From Dermatemys mawii (taxonomy: Eukaryota; Chordata; Testudines; Dermatemydidae), in the NCBI GenBank assembly GCA_007922305.1, contig ML677326.1, forward strand, positions 57,785,446-57,849,445: 64,000 nucleotides of DNA, in the 5' to 3' direction. Shown piece after piece: positions 1 through 9,999 of the stretch. Position 1 is the first letter of the stretch, and each line of letters begins with the position of its first letter. Made by a program: the position numbers and the translations under genes. The notes under the pieces are model-generated. The model did not search any database and was not told the DNA's origin. It saw only the letters and a program-made list of their open reading frames with translations.

Positions 1-617
1 ACCCTCAATCTCAAGACTATACAACTTGGATAAAATCTAGTCTGCTGATCTGATATGGCTCAAGTTCTTTATAGATAGCAAGCAAGAGGATAAATTGGGG
101 AATAAGAACACCAGCTTAGTTTGGAAGATTTAACTCAGCTCTTCAAAACAAAAGTCTTTCTCACCAAAGCCAATGATGTTATAGGAAAATGTTAAGAACA
201 GCTGTAAGAACATCAGCATTCAACTGATTTTTCTTAGAAGATAAAAATACTAGTGCTTTCATAAAACATGTATCAGCATATTATACCTACATCTGAAAAA
301 AGCAGCAGGAAGGCAAAAACAAATGGAAATATTGTACCAAACATCCATTATGAGAAAGGCAAACAACAGTAGCTTCAATTTGGGATGTAACAAATATGTT
401 ACATAGATTTCTTTTGTAAATACTATTCACAATTTTTAAGATGAGGGAAAAAAGCCACTACACACCCAGAAAAAAAAATCTGATTACAAACTAATAATCC
501 AAGCAATCTCATGTGATTCTAATGAATACACAATTAACAGAGAGAATTTATATATATCTATATAACCCATCCAAAACCTAGGATCTCTCAGAAAGAAATG
601 TGAGGAGGGATGCTATT
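1..617. other. AT-rich stretch, nothing recognised
   Basis: I see no open frame of note, no known repeat and no RNA gene here. A short TA-rich run sits near 548-565. It is probably unique or very old intergenic or intronic DNA. Confidence 0.5.
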
Positions 618-1028
618 GTGACTAAAACATGGGACAAGGAGTCAAGAGATTTAGACTCTGTTTTTAGCACACCTGAGCTACTTGAAGAGCCATGCACAGT
701 AGCATGGTCTGGTCACTCAGGTACATACCCAGGGCCCTCGGTGGGGTTGTTCTTGGGAAGCTAGCCCATGGTGTCATGGCTACATTGCTGTTTACTGGAG
801 CTAGCTTTGTTCTAGATTGAATCTCAAACTAGCTTGGGCATGCCTACATAAGCTGCAATCGCACTTCCTGATTGCTGTGTAGATGTACCCTCTGTTTTGC
901 TGTTACTCTACTTTCCTTAGCTGTAAAACGAGCATAACAACACTTCAACATCATGAAATTGAGTTGAGTTTAGTTATTATTTACAAAGTGCAAAAGTTCG
1001 TCCTTGGGTGAAAAGTGCTTTATAGGAG
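618..1028 (+). repeat. MIR-type core SINE, split by an insertion
   Basis: The left part (about 618-675) resembles the head of MIR-type SINEs, with a degenerate ggacaaggagtcaagaga. The right part (about 905-1028) resembles the tail: ctttccttagctgtaaaacg is a decayed form of the usual tttcctcatctgtaaaatgg, followed by a degenerate caaagtgc...gtgctttatagg end. The two parts are in the same orientation and separated by about 230 bp, so something was inserted or this is two fragments. This is recognition by eye only. Confidence 0.6.
676..895. mobile_element. DNA-transposon-like insert inside a MIR
   Basis: The segment separates two collinear MIR halves and ends in tgctgtgtagatgtaccct. That wording is common at ends of non-autonomous DNA transposons in turtle genomes. 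I could not find clean terminal inverted repeats or a target-site duplication, so the ends are approximate and the family is unknown. Confidence 0.4.
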
Positions 1029-1098
1029 GCTCAATCCAAAGTTCACTGTAGTAATGGAATACTCCAGTAGATATCAATGGGCTTTGACTCAGGCCCTA
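1028..1098. repeat. Short palindromic interspersed repeat
   Basis: The ends form imperfect inverted repeats: ggctcaatccaaag on the left and ctttgactcaggcc on the right. The middle carries tatcaatgggctttg. The same type of element, usually containing a version of cccattgacttcaatggg, recurs through the window. It is an old dispersed repeat of amniotes whose family name I am not sure of. Confidence 0.45.
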
Positions 1099-1149
1099 AG
1101 ACTGTTCTTATGCCACACTGCGCTATGATAAATAGAGGCATGATATAAT

Positions 1150-1690
1150 TCCATATATTATTTAGTTTACTCTGTTTATAAATTCAGTCTGTTGCTTCCT
1201 CCAAAGTCAAGTCATATTTTAGCCGCACATTTGGGGGGGACTATTTGTGGGACCCTCCTGACGAATGTGTCCCTGGTGTGTTCCTGTTTACTCTCTCCAA
1301 ATTCGGAACTGTCTTGTTAATTCATACAAACGCCTTGTAAAAGCTTCTATTGTTCCACTGATAAAAACAAGCTCTCTGATGGATGAAGTTCTGTGTGGGG
1401 ATGAAATATTCATTGAGTTGCTCCATTACTATTTTATGATCATTTTCATGCTGTTCGCTTTCATATAAAAAGGTTAAAATATGTGCTCCATTGGCTTCTA
1501 TAGTGCACATAAGGGAGTGTACCTGTACTTTCCCTGCTCTTCTCACGCAGCTGCTTAGCAAGACCGTAGTGGATAAAGAACTACTTCCAGTCCAGCCAAT
1601 CCTCAGGATAGATGAAATCAAAAAACCCCAGGTGGCAGTCAACCTATCACAGTCACTTAGCTGTCAACTTTCTTGCTCTCTCACCTTCTC
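1150..1690 (-). pseudogene. Decayed gag fragment of a Ty3/gypsy-like (K02A2.6-type) retrotransposon
   Basis: Read on the minus strand, short blocks in different frames line up in order with a retrotransposon Gag capsid region. First come a PEDWLDWK block and an LAKQLREKS block near 1.61-1.55 kb. Then a longer open stretch ends in YFIPTQNFIHQRACFYQ (nt 1408-1358). After that come GTIEAFTRRLYELTRQ near 1.34-1.29 kb and LTLEEAT near 1.21-1.19 kb. From memory of the family, the expected order is a W-rich start, the YF(I/V)..RN.I.ERA.F motif, a GE.V..F...LY.LAE motif, then a LTLE.A block. At least three frame changes and two stops separate these blocks, so it cannot make protein. I see no flanking LTR, protease or polymerase. 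The opposite strand has a 158-codon open frame (1491-1967, starting at TTG) that I regard as a shadow. A search with the minus-strand translations would confirm or refute the family. Confidence 0.6.
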
Positions 1691-1699
1691 TCCTATTCC

Positions 1700-2789
1700 T
1701 TCTTATTACTACTTCTTATGCACTGTTTACCGCAGAAATCATGTAGAGTTAAGTCTGCTCCATCTAAAAACTAGTAATGAATTCTTTTCAAAGGAGCGTG
1801 TGTCCATGATGCCACAGAATAAGTACCAGCCTATCACTTTACTATCACTCCTCTTCTCAGACACTGCCAACTGCCTCTTCTCACTGCCTGCCAATTTTTC
1901 TACAAAAAATTTCACTTCAATGCTAGACAAATGTGATAAAAAGGATTTGTCACTTGTTCAGTTTTGAATAAAGCCTCAATGTTACCAGACAGGTGATAAA
2001 ATGAATTATTAATTTTCTTTAAATAATTATTTTAATCATTATACTGTGATGTTACAATGATTTTTTTAATCTATGTCATAGCTCCAGCTAATCAGTTACA
2101 CTTTTGATTATAATTCTCTACACACCTATGTCCTCGTGGCACAGAGCAGCAGAAGTGATATCAGAGGACCAGGGAAAGATCAAATTGAAGATCAATGTTA
2201 AATCCAAGAAATAGCCTGAGGTTTTATACCCCTGCGAAAGCTAACTCAGAATGGAAAAATTTGAAAAGGACGGCTACAGAGGGGAAAAAAAATCCAACAA
2301 GAAGAAAACAATGAACTTCTTACCCCTTTTTCACATTTATTCTGGGTTTACGCTCCCTTAGCACATAATAAAGTGCCCAGGCTATATACATATGTGCTTT
2401 CTATAGTTTGCCAATAGTCCAATATACAGTAAACATGTTTAGCTCATACACAAAGCAATGCTGAAGTGTTGTGAAACATATCAAAAAAGTTCAGTTGTTG
2501 AAACAGAAAGGTCTTTTTGGTGTGACTTTGGATCTGTGGTTTTTAGGCCTGTCTGGGAGTTCAGAAGTAATATTCCATAAGACTTAGCTCTGTTACAGGC
2601 TTTCTCCTGTAACAACCACATGTTGGTTCCAATATCACCAAAGGTTGTTGAGACATCTGGTCAACAGTACTGGGTCAGGGGTTGTAACCTATTTGCAGGT
2701 CAACCCTAGGGCAAATTAATCTCAAGTGTTTAGCCTGTTATATGGCAAACTCTATAGAAGAATTTGAAAGTGAGTTACAAATAGTAATT
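1700..2789. other. No gene or clear repeat recognised
   Basis: AT-rich DNA with only short open frames. The first 250 bp may include more of the gag-bearing retroelement but no motif is visible. Nothing else stands out. Confidence 0.4.
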
Positions 2790-2905
2790 AATCAAGCCTC
2801 ACAATACTGGTGCGAGTTATGTATTATCCCCATTTTGTCATTAGGGAAACTGAGGAAAGCGTGACTCATCCAAATGATGTAAATCAATTACAGAACTGGC
2901 AACAG
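2790..2905 (-). repeat. MIR-type SINE tail
   Basis: The plus strand shows tattatccccattttgtcatt followed by agggaaactgagg and a decayed agtgactcatcc. This is the reverse complement of the conserved 3' part of MIR-type SINEs (tcctcagtttcc and the run after it). The length fits a 3' fragment. Confidence 0.65.
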
Positions 2906-4300
2906 AATGTAGGAATGCTGACTAGTGTTCTAGAATATGCTAGACAGATTAGAGGAGTTCTGTTTCTGTTCAGCGGAGGATTTGGGTCATATGCTTACCA
3001 GATGGAATGGTCTAAGCATACCTGATTTTGAAGAAAGGCTCTATAAGCAAAATACTATGTGGTTCTGCTTCAGAATACAAAGCAAATTAAACTGATTCTA
3101 CAAGCCAGTGAGGGGTTCAGAGGCTTGCTTTGCTCAAAACTCTGTGTTGGGGTCTTCATTACAAGGTGCAGACACTCTAGGGATATTTCTGTTCCCCGAA
3201 GCAAGCTATATGGCAGAAAAACACGAAAACTAAAGATCAGCAATGTAAAGAGGATAATTGTAATGAAAAAGAGTGATTCTTATTTTTTTATTTTAATACT
3301 GAGCTGAGGAGCGCTAATAAATCCTAAACTGACATTTCCAAAATTAAGCACTTGTTTTCTGTCCACCTGCTCAAAGTACTAGCTGTCAAAACATTTCCTG
3401 TAGACCCCAGCACCAATATGGAAAAAACAAGCAGCTGGCACAAAAGAAAATGGTTTAGCTGTTATTGTTGTAGCAGTGGTGATGTGCACTGAAAATTATT
3501 TAGCATCTGCTTCAGCTATGTCATTTGAATGGCCACGTCCTAAATAATGTGTAGGAGAAGTACATTAACTCTGAATGGCACTGCAAATCTGGAGATTGGT
3601 GAATAATAAATAAAAGATTTTCCTCTGTTAGTAGCATGTATTCTTATATTTGGACTTTCATGCTGAGCAATTGAAAGCAAAATGGGGGCAGGAGCATGAT
3701 GTCACATTGGCATAGAATCCTCAATAACAATGACAAACTTGTAAAATATTATACTTGTAATACACATAAAATAGTTGTGTTTTTGTTTTAGTCTAGCATA
3801 TGAATAAACTGTGCATTTGGGTTTATTGTTCTTTTAAAATGCAGATATCCTTAAACAACACATTGTAAAAGATACTTTAGGTACTGTAAACGAAGATGCA
3901 GAGCTCCATTAGATGCAATGTTAGAAATGTGTGAGCTACATGAGACATCTGCTACCTGAAACTACCCATATGGGGAATAGTATGGAATTGGATTACCTGG
4001 AGTTTAACTTGCAGGTAACAATCCCAATTTTACATGCAAAAGAGAAAACACCTGTTCCAAGACTCATCTGGTGTTCGGTTACACTGAATAATGTAATATA
4101 TCACATGGAACAATGCAATCCAGAGTAACCAGACACAAAAGGATTGAACAAACTGAATCCTTTATGCCAAGAAATTAAAGAAACAAGTCAGTGGTCCATC
4201 TCCCCCTTCCTTTTCCCATACTGAACACTGATATAATTTCTGGAATAACTTCTTTGGTGGAACCATCAGTGATACCTGTCAGTATGATGAGCAGACATAC
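2906..4300. other. No gene or clear repeat recognised
   Basis: The stretch is AT-rich. Open frames at 3059-3307 and 3931-4128 have no recognisable motif and no coding context. I see nothing functional. Confidence 0.4.
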
Positions 4301-4483
4301 TGGCCAAGATTTTCAAACATGGGTGCTTAAAATTAGACATTGAGGTCCATATTCAGATGGATAAATGACAGACCTGTTGTTTTAAAGAGCTGAGTGCATC
4401 CAGTATTTTCCCAGGTGCTCAGCATTTTTGAAAATCAGGATTTCAGAACCTTACTTTAGGCACCTTTAAGAAAATCTTGACCA
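4301..4483. mobile_element. MITE with tggccaagattttc terminal inverted repeats
   Basis: The left end is tggccaagattttcaaa and the right end is tttaagaaaatcttgacca, so the termini are inverted copies with few mismatches over about 17 bp. Internal words such as ggtgctcagcatttttgaaa are typical of an old, abundant reptile repeat family. No target-site duplication was established. Related pieces lie at 35.88 kb and 41.17 kb. Confidence 0.6.
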
Positions 4484-4509
4484 TTGTTATTGGGAGCTAT
4501 ATACATGAT

Positions 4510-4595
4510 AGAATAACAAAGTTTTGCCAGGCACTTTACAGAACAAATAAAGACCTGGTTCCTGTTCTAGGAAGCTTCTCATCCAATTTTAGACA
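4510..4595 (+). repeat. Old SINE/LINE tail fragment
   Basis: Contains ttgccaggcactttacagaac followed by a decayed form of 'agacctggttcctgttctaggaag'. This resembles the 3' tail of ancient amniote SINE/LINE repeats (aggcactgtacaaacac ... gtccctgccctgaagag). Similar tails are at 16.6 kb and 39.9 kb. The identification is by eye. Confidence 0.45.
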
Positions 4596-4690
4596 TCGAC
4601 ATAGATTCCAAGGCATGAGGGGACCATTGGGATTATTTAGTCTGATCTCTTGTATACCACATGAGACAGGGAGTAAGATTAACTAACACT
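4596..4690 (-). repeat. CR1 LINE 3'-end fragment, antisense
   Basis: The block runs catagattccaaggcatgag, ggaccattgggattattta, gtctgatctcttgtat. This is the reverse complement of the last 100 bp of chelonian CR1 copies, which read about 'tagattccaaggccagaagggaccattgtgatcatctagtctgac' in this direction. Confidence 0.65.
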
Positions 4691-5770
4691 AGAAATATTT
4701 AGTTAGGAAGCACAAGGTTTACGCAGTAATAAGATAACTGTTACTCTGTTGTGGTGCGCACACACTTTGATTGCTCTGTTAAAGTAAATACATACTATTT
4801 TGTTTTGGAAGTGGTATTACTAAGATTAATATAAAAGTCCTTCCCCTCTGGTTAAAATAGCAAAATGAAACATGAGCTGTGAGTTCAAATATCCCTAGTT
4901 TAGCTCTCCTGTATCTATAGTGCATATAGTGGAGATTGAATTTAAAGTTTTCTTCCAAGTGCTATTTAAAATCTCACACATCTATATAGTAATTCCTTTT
5001 CTCTGTGCTGTCTTGTCAAGAAAATTGTGACTCTGTTTTTAATTGTCTTTCTGCCATACCAAAACGCTATCAGGCTAGGACGTATTGTCTTTTATATCAT
5101 CCACTGACAGTTCAAGATTAATTAGCCTTTCACCAATTTTAAAGGTATCATATATATCCTGAAGGCAGAGGTTGGGGTTTGGCAGTCTCTTCAATCACTC
5201 CAAATCCTGCTCCATATACTGTATAAATAATCTGTGAGTAAATGAGTATATGCTGTGTATGGCTACAGATACAAATGCTATGTTCTCTGCAGGTCCACAA
5301 TCTTCCCTTTGTACAGATTTGAGCATTTTACTAAGAATGATACATATTCCTCGCACACTCCATAATCTTACAACAGAACTGGCATATTATTTATTAACAT
5401 TCATTCTGTGATTTTAGTGCATTATGTATTCTTTGTTCTGCCTAGTTTACAGTGATGGATACTTAGATCTGGAAGTCTTGCTTTTGGAATACTGTACAGT
5501 GAATGTTAACATGTGAAGAGCTATTTACCTAGAAAAACATAGGAACAAAGATGTTAAATGCTTTCCATCATACTTTGGCAGTGTGTTAACTTTACCAATT
5601 CCTATTAGTAACTGTTATAAATTGAATTGCTTAACTAACTGTTTGACTTCCTTGCTTAAAGTTCTTGACAGTTAGTTCAGTTGCTCATGTATTTAAAATA
5701 TGTGTGCGTGGGAAGTCTGTAGGTATCCAAATATACTAGCTGCTGTTCTATTTCTGGGCAAGGTTTCAAT
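4691..5770. other. No gene or clear repeat recognised
   Basis: AT-rich sequence with no usable open frame and no repeat I can name. Confidence 0.4.
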
Positions 5771-6200
5771 CTCAAAACTGGGTGAATGAGCAACAAAATG
5801 GGAGATGAAATTCAGTCCTGATAAATGCAAAGTAATACACATTAGAAGACATAATCCCAACTATACATACAAAATGATGAGGGTCTAAATTAGCTATTGG
5901 CACTCATATCTTGGAAAGAGATCTTGGAGTCATTGTGGATAGTTCTCTGAACACATCCACTCAATGTGCAGTGGCAGTTCTAAAAAAGTTAATAGAAAGT
6001 CAGGAACCATTAGGAAAGGGATAGATAATGAGACAGTAAATATCATAATGTCATTACATAAATCAATGGTATGCCTACATCTTGAATACAGGGTGCAGTT
6101 CTGGTCACCCCATCTCAAAAAGATATATTAAAAATGGAAAAGGTTCAGAGAAGGGCAACAAAAATGGTTAAAAATATGGAATAACTTCCATATAGCGAGA
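5771..6200 (+). mobile_element. CR1 LINE ORF2 3' part (left piece, interrupted)
   Basis: The sequence encodes, with stops, the region after the reverse-transcriptase fingers of CR1: words such as 'gataaatgcaaagtaatacac', 'gatcttggagtcattgtgga' and 'aaaaggttcagagaagggc' match chelonian CR1 as I remember it. The copy is 5'-truncated, as is usual for CR1. It breaks off at 6200 and resumes at 8285 in the same orientation, at the adjoining position of the same CR1 region. The bases around the break, gcgaga on the left and gcggaga on the right, could be a target-site duplication of the inserted element. Confidence 0.85.
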
Positions 6201-6211
6201 TGTGGTGGGGC
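6201..6211 (+). mobile_element. Probable 5' tip of LTR A
   Basis: tgtggtggggc starts with TG directly after the CR1 break. The LTR at 47521 starts with the same ten bases, tgtggtgggg. I therefore read this as the 5' tip of the LTR whose body lies at 7599-8284. The piece is short, so chance or membership in LTR B is possible. Confidence 0.4.
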
Positions 6212-7075
6212 TGTTGTCAGGAACAACACAGGATTATTGCTCCTGGCACCGGACGACGCCCTCCGAATTACGGCCAGTAAACCATTATGCTCGGGCACTG
6301 CTGCTAGTGGTGTGAGGCTGGATTGTGAGGTGTCTGACTATAAAGAATAGACTACGACGGTGTCGTGCGGGGAGGTGGCGTCTTCCTCCCAATCCTGGGG
6401 GACAGGTAGGCCGCGGTGTTGGGTATGTAGTCTCCCCGAGGTTGTTGGCTGCCAAGGGACGAATTGCCAATGTCCGTCCTGCGCCCAAACCTCTAAAGGT
6501 ATGACACATGACCGAGATTTAGGATGAGAATTAGTTTATTGCCTATGACCGCCAATCAGTCTGTTCTACAATAGACCCAACTACCACAAGGTTACAATAA
6601 TGTTTACGACTATGATCACGGACAACACGATGCAACAATGACAACAATGACGCATTCAAGATTCTGCATTCATTCTGTACTGCCTCCCTAGAGTTTCTGC
6701 CCTGGTGAGGCCTTCGGTCCACCTGGCCTGACTCTACCGGCTACCGGGTCTCTGTCTGATCAGTTTATGGACGTCCCTATCGGCCCCGTGGTCCTACCGG
6801 ATGGCAGTTTCGATCCCGTTCTCACGTACTCCCACTGACCCGGGTCCCTCCCAGCATGGCTACCAGCCCCGTATGCTCACCCTCCTGTTGGTATTTGGTG
6901 GATGAGATGAGGTTCCCTTCCTTCGGGTCACGAGTCCGAGTTCGGGTCCTGAGTCTGCTCTCCTGGCTGATCTCTGGGGGCAAGTCTGCAATTTGCTGGC
7001 CTGTTCCCTGCTATATTTATCTAGGTGCTTGCCTTATTTTCGCGGGCTTTTGCCTGTTCTGGCCTTCCCTCTAAA

Positions 7076-7240
7076 TCATCCCTTTGTGGTTCCCCTTTTT
7101 TGGGCCCTTCTCTAAGTGATCCCTTTTTAGTTCCCCTTCTTGGCCCCTTCTCTGAGTGGTCCCTTTTTGGTTCCCCTTCTAATGGGGCCTTCTGTGATTG
7201 TTCCCTTTTCTAGGCCAGTTGAGGCCTGTTCTCTGATTGG
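7076..7240 (-). repeat. Tandem array of about 40-bp units in LTR B
   Basis: About four units start near 7076, 7117, 7157 and 7198, each with a version of tccctttttggttccccttct followed by ggccccttctctgag. The spacing is 39-41 bp, and the last unit is degenerate. Position upstream of the TATA-like motif on the minus strand suggests reiterated U3 enhancer-type repeats, as seen in many retroviral LTRs. Promoter function is inferred only. Confidence 0.8.
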
Positions 7241-7303
7241 TACTTTTTGAGTGGGCTGTTCTGTACTTTTCATATCTCCTTTCTGATTGAATCCTTTTCT
7301 CTG

Positions 7304-7402
7304 GGTGCTCTTGAAGTTCTGGGTTACTGTGACAACGCGACCGCAACTGGCCGGATGCTCTGGAAGTTCCGGGTTACCGTGACAACACGACTGCAACTGG
7401 CC
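7304..7402 (-). repeat. Tandem duplication of about 49 bp in LTR B
   Basis: Copy one (7304-7352) and copy two (7354-7402) share gaagttc, gggtta, gtgacaac and cgcaactggcc blocks with a handful of substitutions, several of them at CpG sites. Together with the 40-bp array this gives the putative U3 two separate sets of reiterated units. Confidence 0.8.
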
Positions 7403-7598
7403 AACCGCTGTCAACATGATGTGTAAATCTCAACCGCACAGACATCCTATGTATACATTTCTATGCCATTGCTACATATTCTTACACCATTGCTACTACT
7501 GCTACATTGCTAAATTATTAAGCTTTTCATTAAGCTAGCCTATACACCTAATTCCTGGCCTCCGGATCCTGGCCTGGTTTGAGTGAGGAGTCATGACA

Positions 7599-8284
7599 TT
7601 CTCTTCACAGCTGTCCACATACACCCTCAAGCCCTGGATGGGTTAAAGTGACTAGCTGGGCCAATTAACTCCCCAGCCTGCAATCTGGGGAGGAGCCAGG
7701 GACAGGAGGCTCAGCTGGACAGGATCAGGAGGGGTTGTATAAAGCTCAGTGATTAGGAGCAGCTGTGAGCTGCTTGGAAGTAGGCTGCAGTCACTCCCTG
7801 GGAGAAGGGGGCTATGGATGCAAGTAGCCTGCAGTCCCTCCCTAAGAGGAGGGATTTGTAAGGCTGGCAAGCCCAGAAAATGGGAGAGAGCCAGAAGGTA
7901 AGGCAATGGCTCCGAAAAAGGCAGTAAGATCCAGGAGGGTGCAAACCTTAGTACTGATTAAAAGGTCCCTGAACTGGAACCCAGAATAGAGGGCAGGCTG
8001 GCTAAGCAATTTAATTTATAACAGTCACTAATAGGACTTGGTAAAGTTAACACACTGCAAAAGGAACACCATAAGGGCAGTAAATGGGAAAACTTCCCAA
8101 GATTGCTGGTAAGAAAAGACTTTGAGACTCCAGAACAGGGAAGCACGCAGGGCCAAATCATGAAGAAATAGCACCCAGAGTTGCAGAGACGGAGAGAGAG
8201 AGCTCTGGTAGGTTGTGCAGCAATGAGCTAATCCCCAGAGCGGCCATGAGGAGATGCCACCCGCTGTGAGTGGACCCTGTGAAA
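7599..8284 (+). mobile_element. LTR A body
   Basis: This fills the rest of the gap between the two CR1 pieces. It contains a promoter-like ttgtataaag (TATA at 7737-7744) about 140 bp in, and later ggtccctgaactggaaccca, which resembles ggtccctgggttgggacct in the LTR at 47.5 kb. If the 11 bp at 6201-6211 are its 5' tip, the whole LTR is about 700 bp. The 3' end, next to a possible gcggaga duplication, reads ctgtgaaa rather than a clean CA. No coding region is visible. It is most simply a solo LTR of an endogenous retrovirus-like family. Confidence 0.55.
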
Positions 8285-8781
8285 GCGGAGATTAAAAAGA
8301 TGGGTTATTCAGCTTGAAAAAGAGATGACTGAAGAGGATATGATAGAGGGCTGCAAAATCATGAATGGTGTGTAAAAAATAAGGAAGTATTATGTATATC
8401 TTCATATAATACAAGAACCTAGGGGTTACCCAATCAAATGAATAGGCAATGAACACAAACACACAGTAAACCTGTGGAATTCACTGACAATGAGGTGCTG
8501 CGAAGGCCAAAATAACTGGATTAAAAAAAGAATTAAGTTTATGGAGGATAGATCCATCAGTGACTATTAGTCAAGACAGTCAGGGATTCAACCCCATGTG
8601 ATGGTGTCCCTAAGCCTCTGACTGCCAGATGTTGAGATTGAATGACAAGGAATGGGTCACGTGATGATTTTCCTTTCTGTTCATTCCCTCTGAAGCATCT
8701 GGCATTAGCCACTATCAGAGACAGGATACTGAACTAGATGGACCTTTGGTCTGACCCAGTATGGCCATTCTTGTGTTCTTA
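8285..8781 (+). mobile_element. CR1 LINE 3' end (right piece)
   Basis: It continues the CR1 interrupted at 6200. The piece contains 'acctgtggaattcactgac', 'gttcattccctctgaagcat', 'ctggcattagccactatcag' and the characteristic end 'gaactagatggacctttgg' plus 'tctgacccagtatggccatt' before a terminal cttgtgttctt. This 3' end is one of the strongest hints that the genome is chelonian or crocodilian. CR1 copies end in short repeats rather than poly(A), as here. Confidence 0.9.
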
Positions 8782-9244
8782 ATCAGCAAAAAAATAGAAA
8801 AGTATTATGTCTAATCTAAATTAACTTAACTGTTTTTAGTTATATATCACTGTGGCACTGGCATTCAATCCCAGTCCCAGCCATTGGCAAGCAGAAAGTG
8901 GACCAATCCCATGGTGTAGGCAGGATAAACTGCTATAAGATGTGATGTGCATTGATGTAGTTATTTTTACCTGAAACATGGATTATAGAGGCTTTGGCAG
9001 TTCACATTAAGGGGTTGCACCAAGCTCAGCCACCAATGGCTAGCTGGGGCAAATCCTAAGTGTGGTCAAGCCCTAAGAAGCACAAAAGCCCAGAGCAAAA
9101 TGTTTTTTTTCCTTCATCCTTCCAGGGCAACAGGATAGAGGAGAGTGGGAGCATGTTTGTGTGCACACACTGATCCTTGAGGAAAGCTTTATCAAAAAGG
9201 TATGTTTTACAACTCTATCTAAACGCTGTAAGAATTGGACATAC
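8782..9244. other. No gene or clear repeat recognised
   Basis: Unremarkable AT-rich sequence between a CR1 end and a solo LTR. Confidence 0.4.
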
Positions 9245-9999
9245 TGTGATAAATGACAGGTTGCGGGGAGAGTGGGGGCATTAGTTCCCTTTGATGGACA
9301 CCCAGCAGCCAGTTAGCTGTAAAATCCCTCTTGGTAGCTCTTCTCTGCTTGCTTTACCTGCGAAGGGTTAAAAGTCCCCATCCAGTAAAGAAAAAAAAGT
9401 GGGCACTGACTAAAAGAGACAATGGGAAAGCAGAACTTTTTAAACTTGGGAAAGAAACTTTCCCTTTGTTGTTCTCTGGGCTACAGGGACGTGATTAGGG
9501 TTATTTCTTTTATTTCTTATTGGCTTGTGGACTCTTCTGTGCTAACCCCAAATGCTTTTGTTTGCTTGTAACCTTTAAGCTGAACCCCCAAGAAAGCTAT
9601 TTCGGGTGCCTGAGTTTTGGAACTGCTCTTTTAAAATTTAGCAAAAGTCTAAGTTCCAGATGTATTTACTTTCTTTTTATTCTTAATAAAATTTATCTTT
9701 TTTAAGAACAAGATTGGATTTTTGGTGTCCTTAGAGGTTTGTGATTGTTGTTTCATTAACTGGTAGTGACAGCTAATTTCCTTTGTTTCCTTTCTCAGCT
9801 GTTCCCTGGAAGTGGGGGGGAAAGGGCTTGAGGATACCCCACTGGGAGGCATTCCCAAGTGCTCCTCCCTGGGTTTGAAGGGTTTTTGTGTGGTAAGGAG
9901 TGTAATAGAAGCTTAAAATGGCCAGTATTAATATTTAAAATCCTTGCGGGTCTCCGCCTTCTGCACTCGAAGTGCCAGAGTCAGGATTCAGCCTTGAAA
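9245..9999 (+). mobile_element. Solo LTR of a turtle-type endogenous retroelement
   Basis: Words such as 'ctagttccctttgatgg' (here with ca for ct), 'aaatccctcttggtagctct', 'cttgtggactcttctgtgct', 'aaaatttatcttttttaaga' and 'ggatttttggtgtccttaga' match an LTR family that I recall as common in turtle genomes. It starts TGTGATAA at 9245 and has AATAAA at 9685-9690, followed by a long U5. The end near gccttgaaa (9999) is approximate, because the family usually ends in TGACA. No internal retroviral region is present on either side, so it is a solo LTR. No target-site duplication was confirmed. Confidence 0.7.

Larger units (their letters stand above)
6212..7598 (-). mobile_element. LTR B, minus orientation, CpG-rich, probably a solo LTR
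   Basis: On the minus strand the element would begin TGTCATGACTCC (at 7598) and end GACAACA (at 6212), the usual TG...CA form of a retroviral-type LTR. In that orientation an AT-rich TATA-like motif (ataaatata) lies at about 7020-7012 and an AATAAA signal at 6540-6535. The order from the minus-strand start is tandem repeats, TATA, AATAAA, end, which fits U3-R-U5. The upstream part has two tandem arrays, listed separately. The distal part holds many CpGs, unlike its flanks, which suggests a fairly recent insertion. I see no gag, pol or env; the open frames here (for example minus 6285-6509 and 7127-7417) carry no recognised domain. A clean target-site duplication was not found, so the exact ends could be off by several bases. 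Confidence 0.6.

Noticed and set aside
1491..1967. 158-codon plus-strand open frame
   Set aside because: It lies opposite the gag relic, starts with TTG, and has no domain. The minus-strand blocks explain this region better.
6285..6509. Arginine- and proline-rich minus-strand frame in LTR B
   Set aside because: It sits in the U5-like part of a CpG-rich LTR; composition explains it and there is no known domain.
7127..7417. 96-codon minus-strand frame with repeats
   Set aside because: It reads through the two tandem arrays of the LTR; the repeat period happens to keep a frame open.
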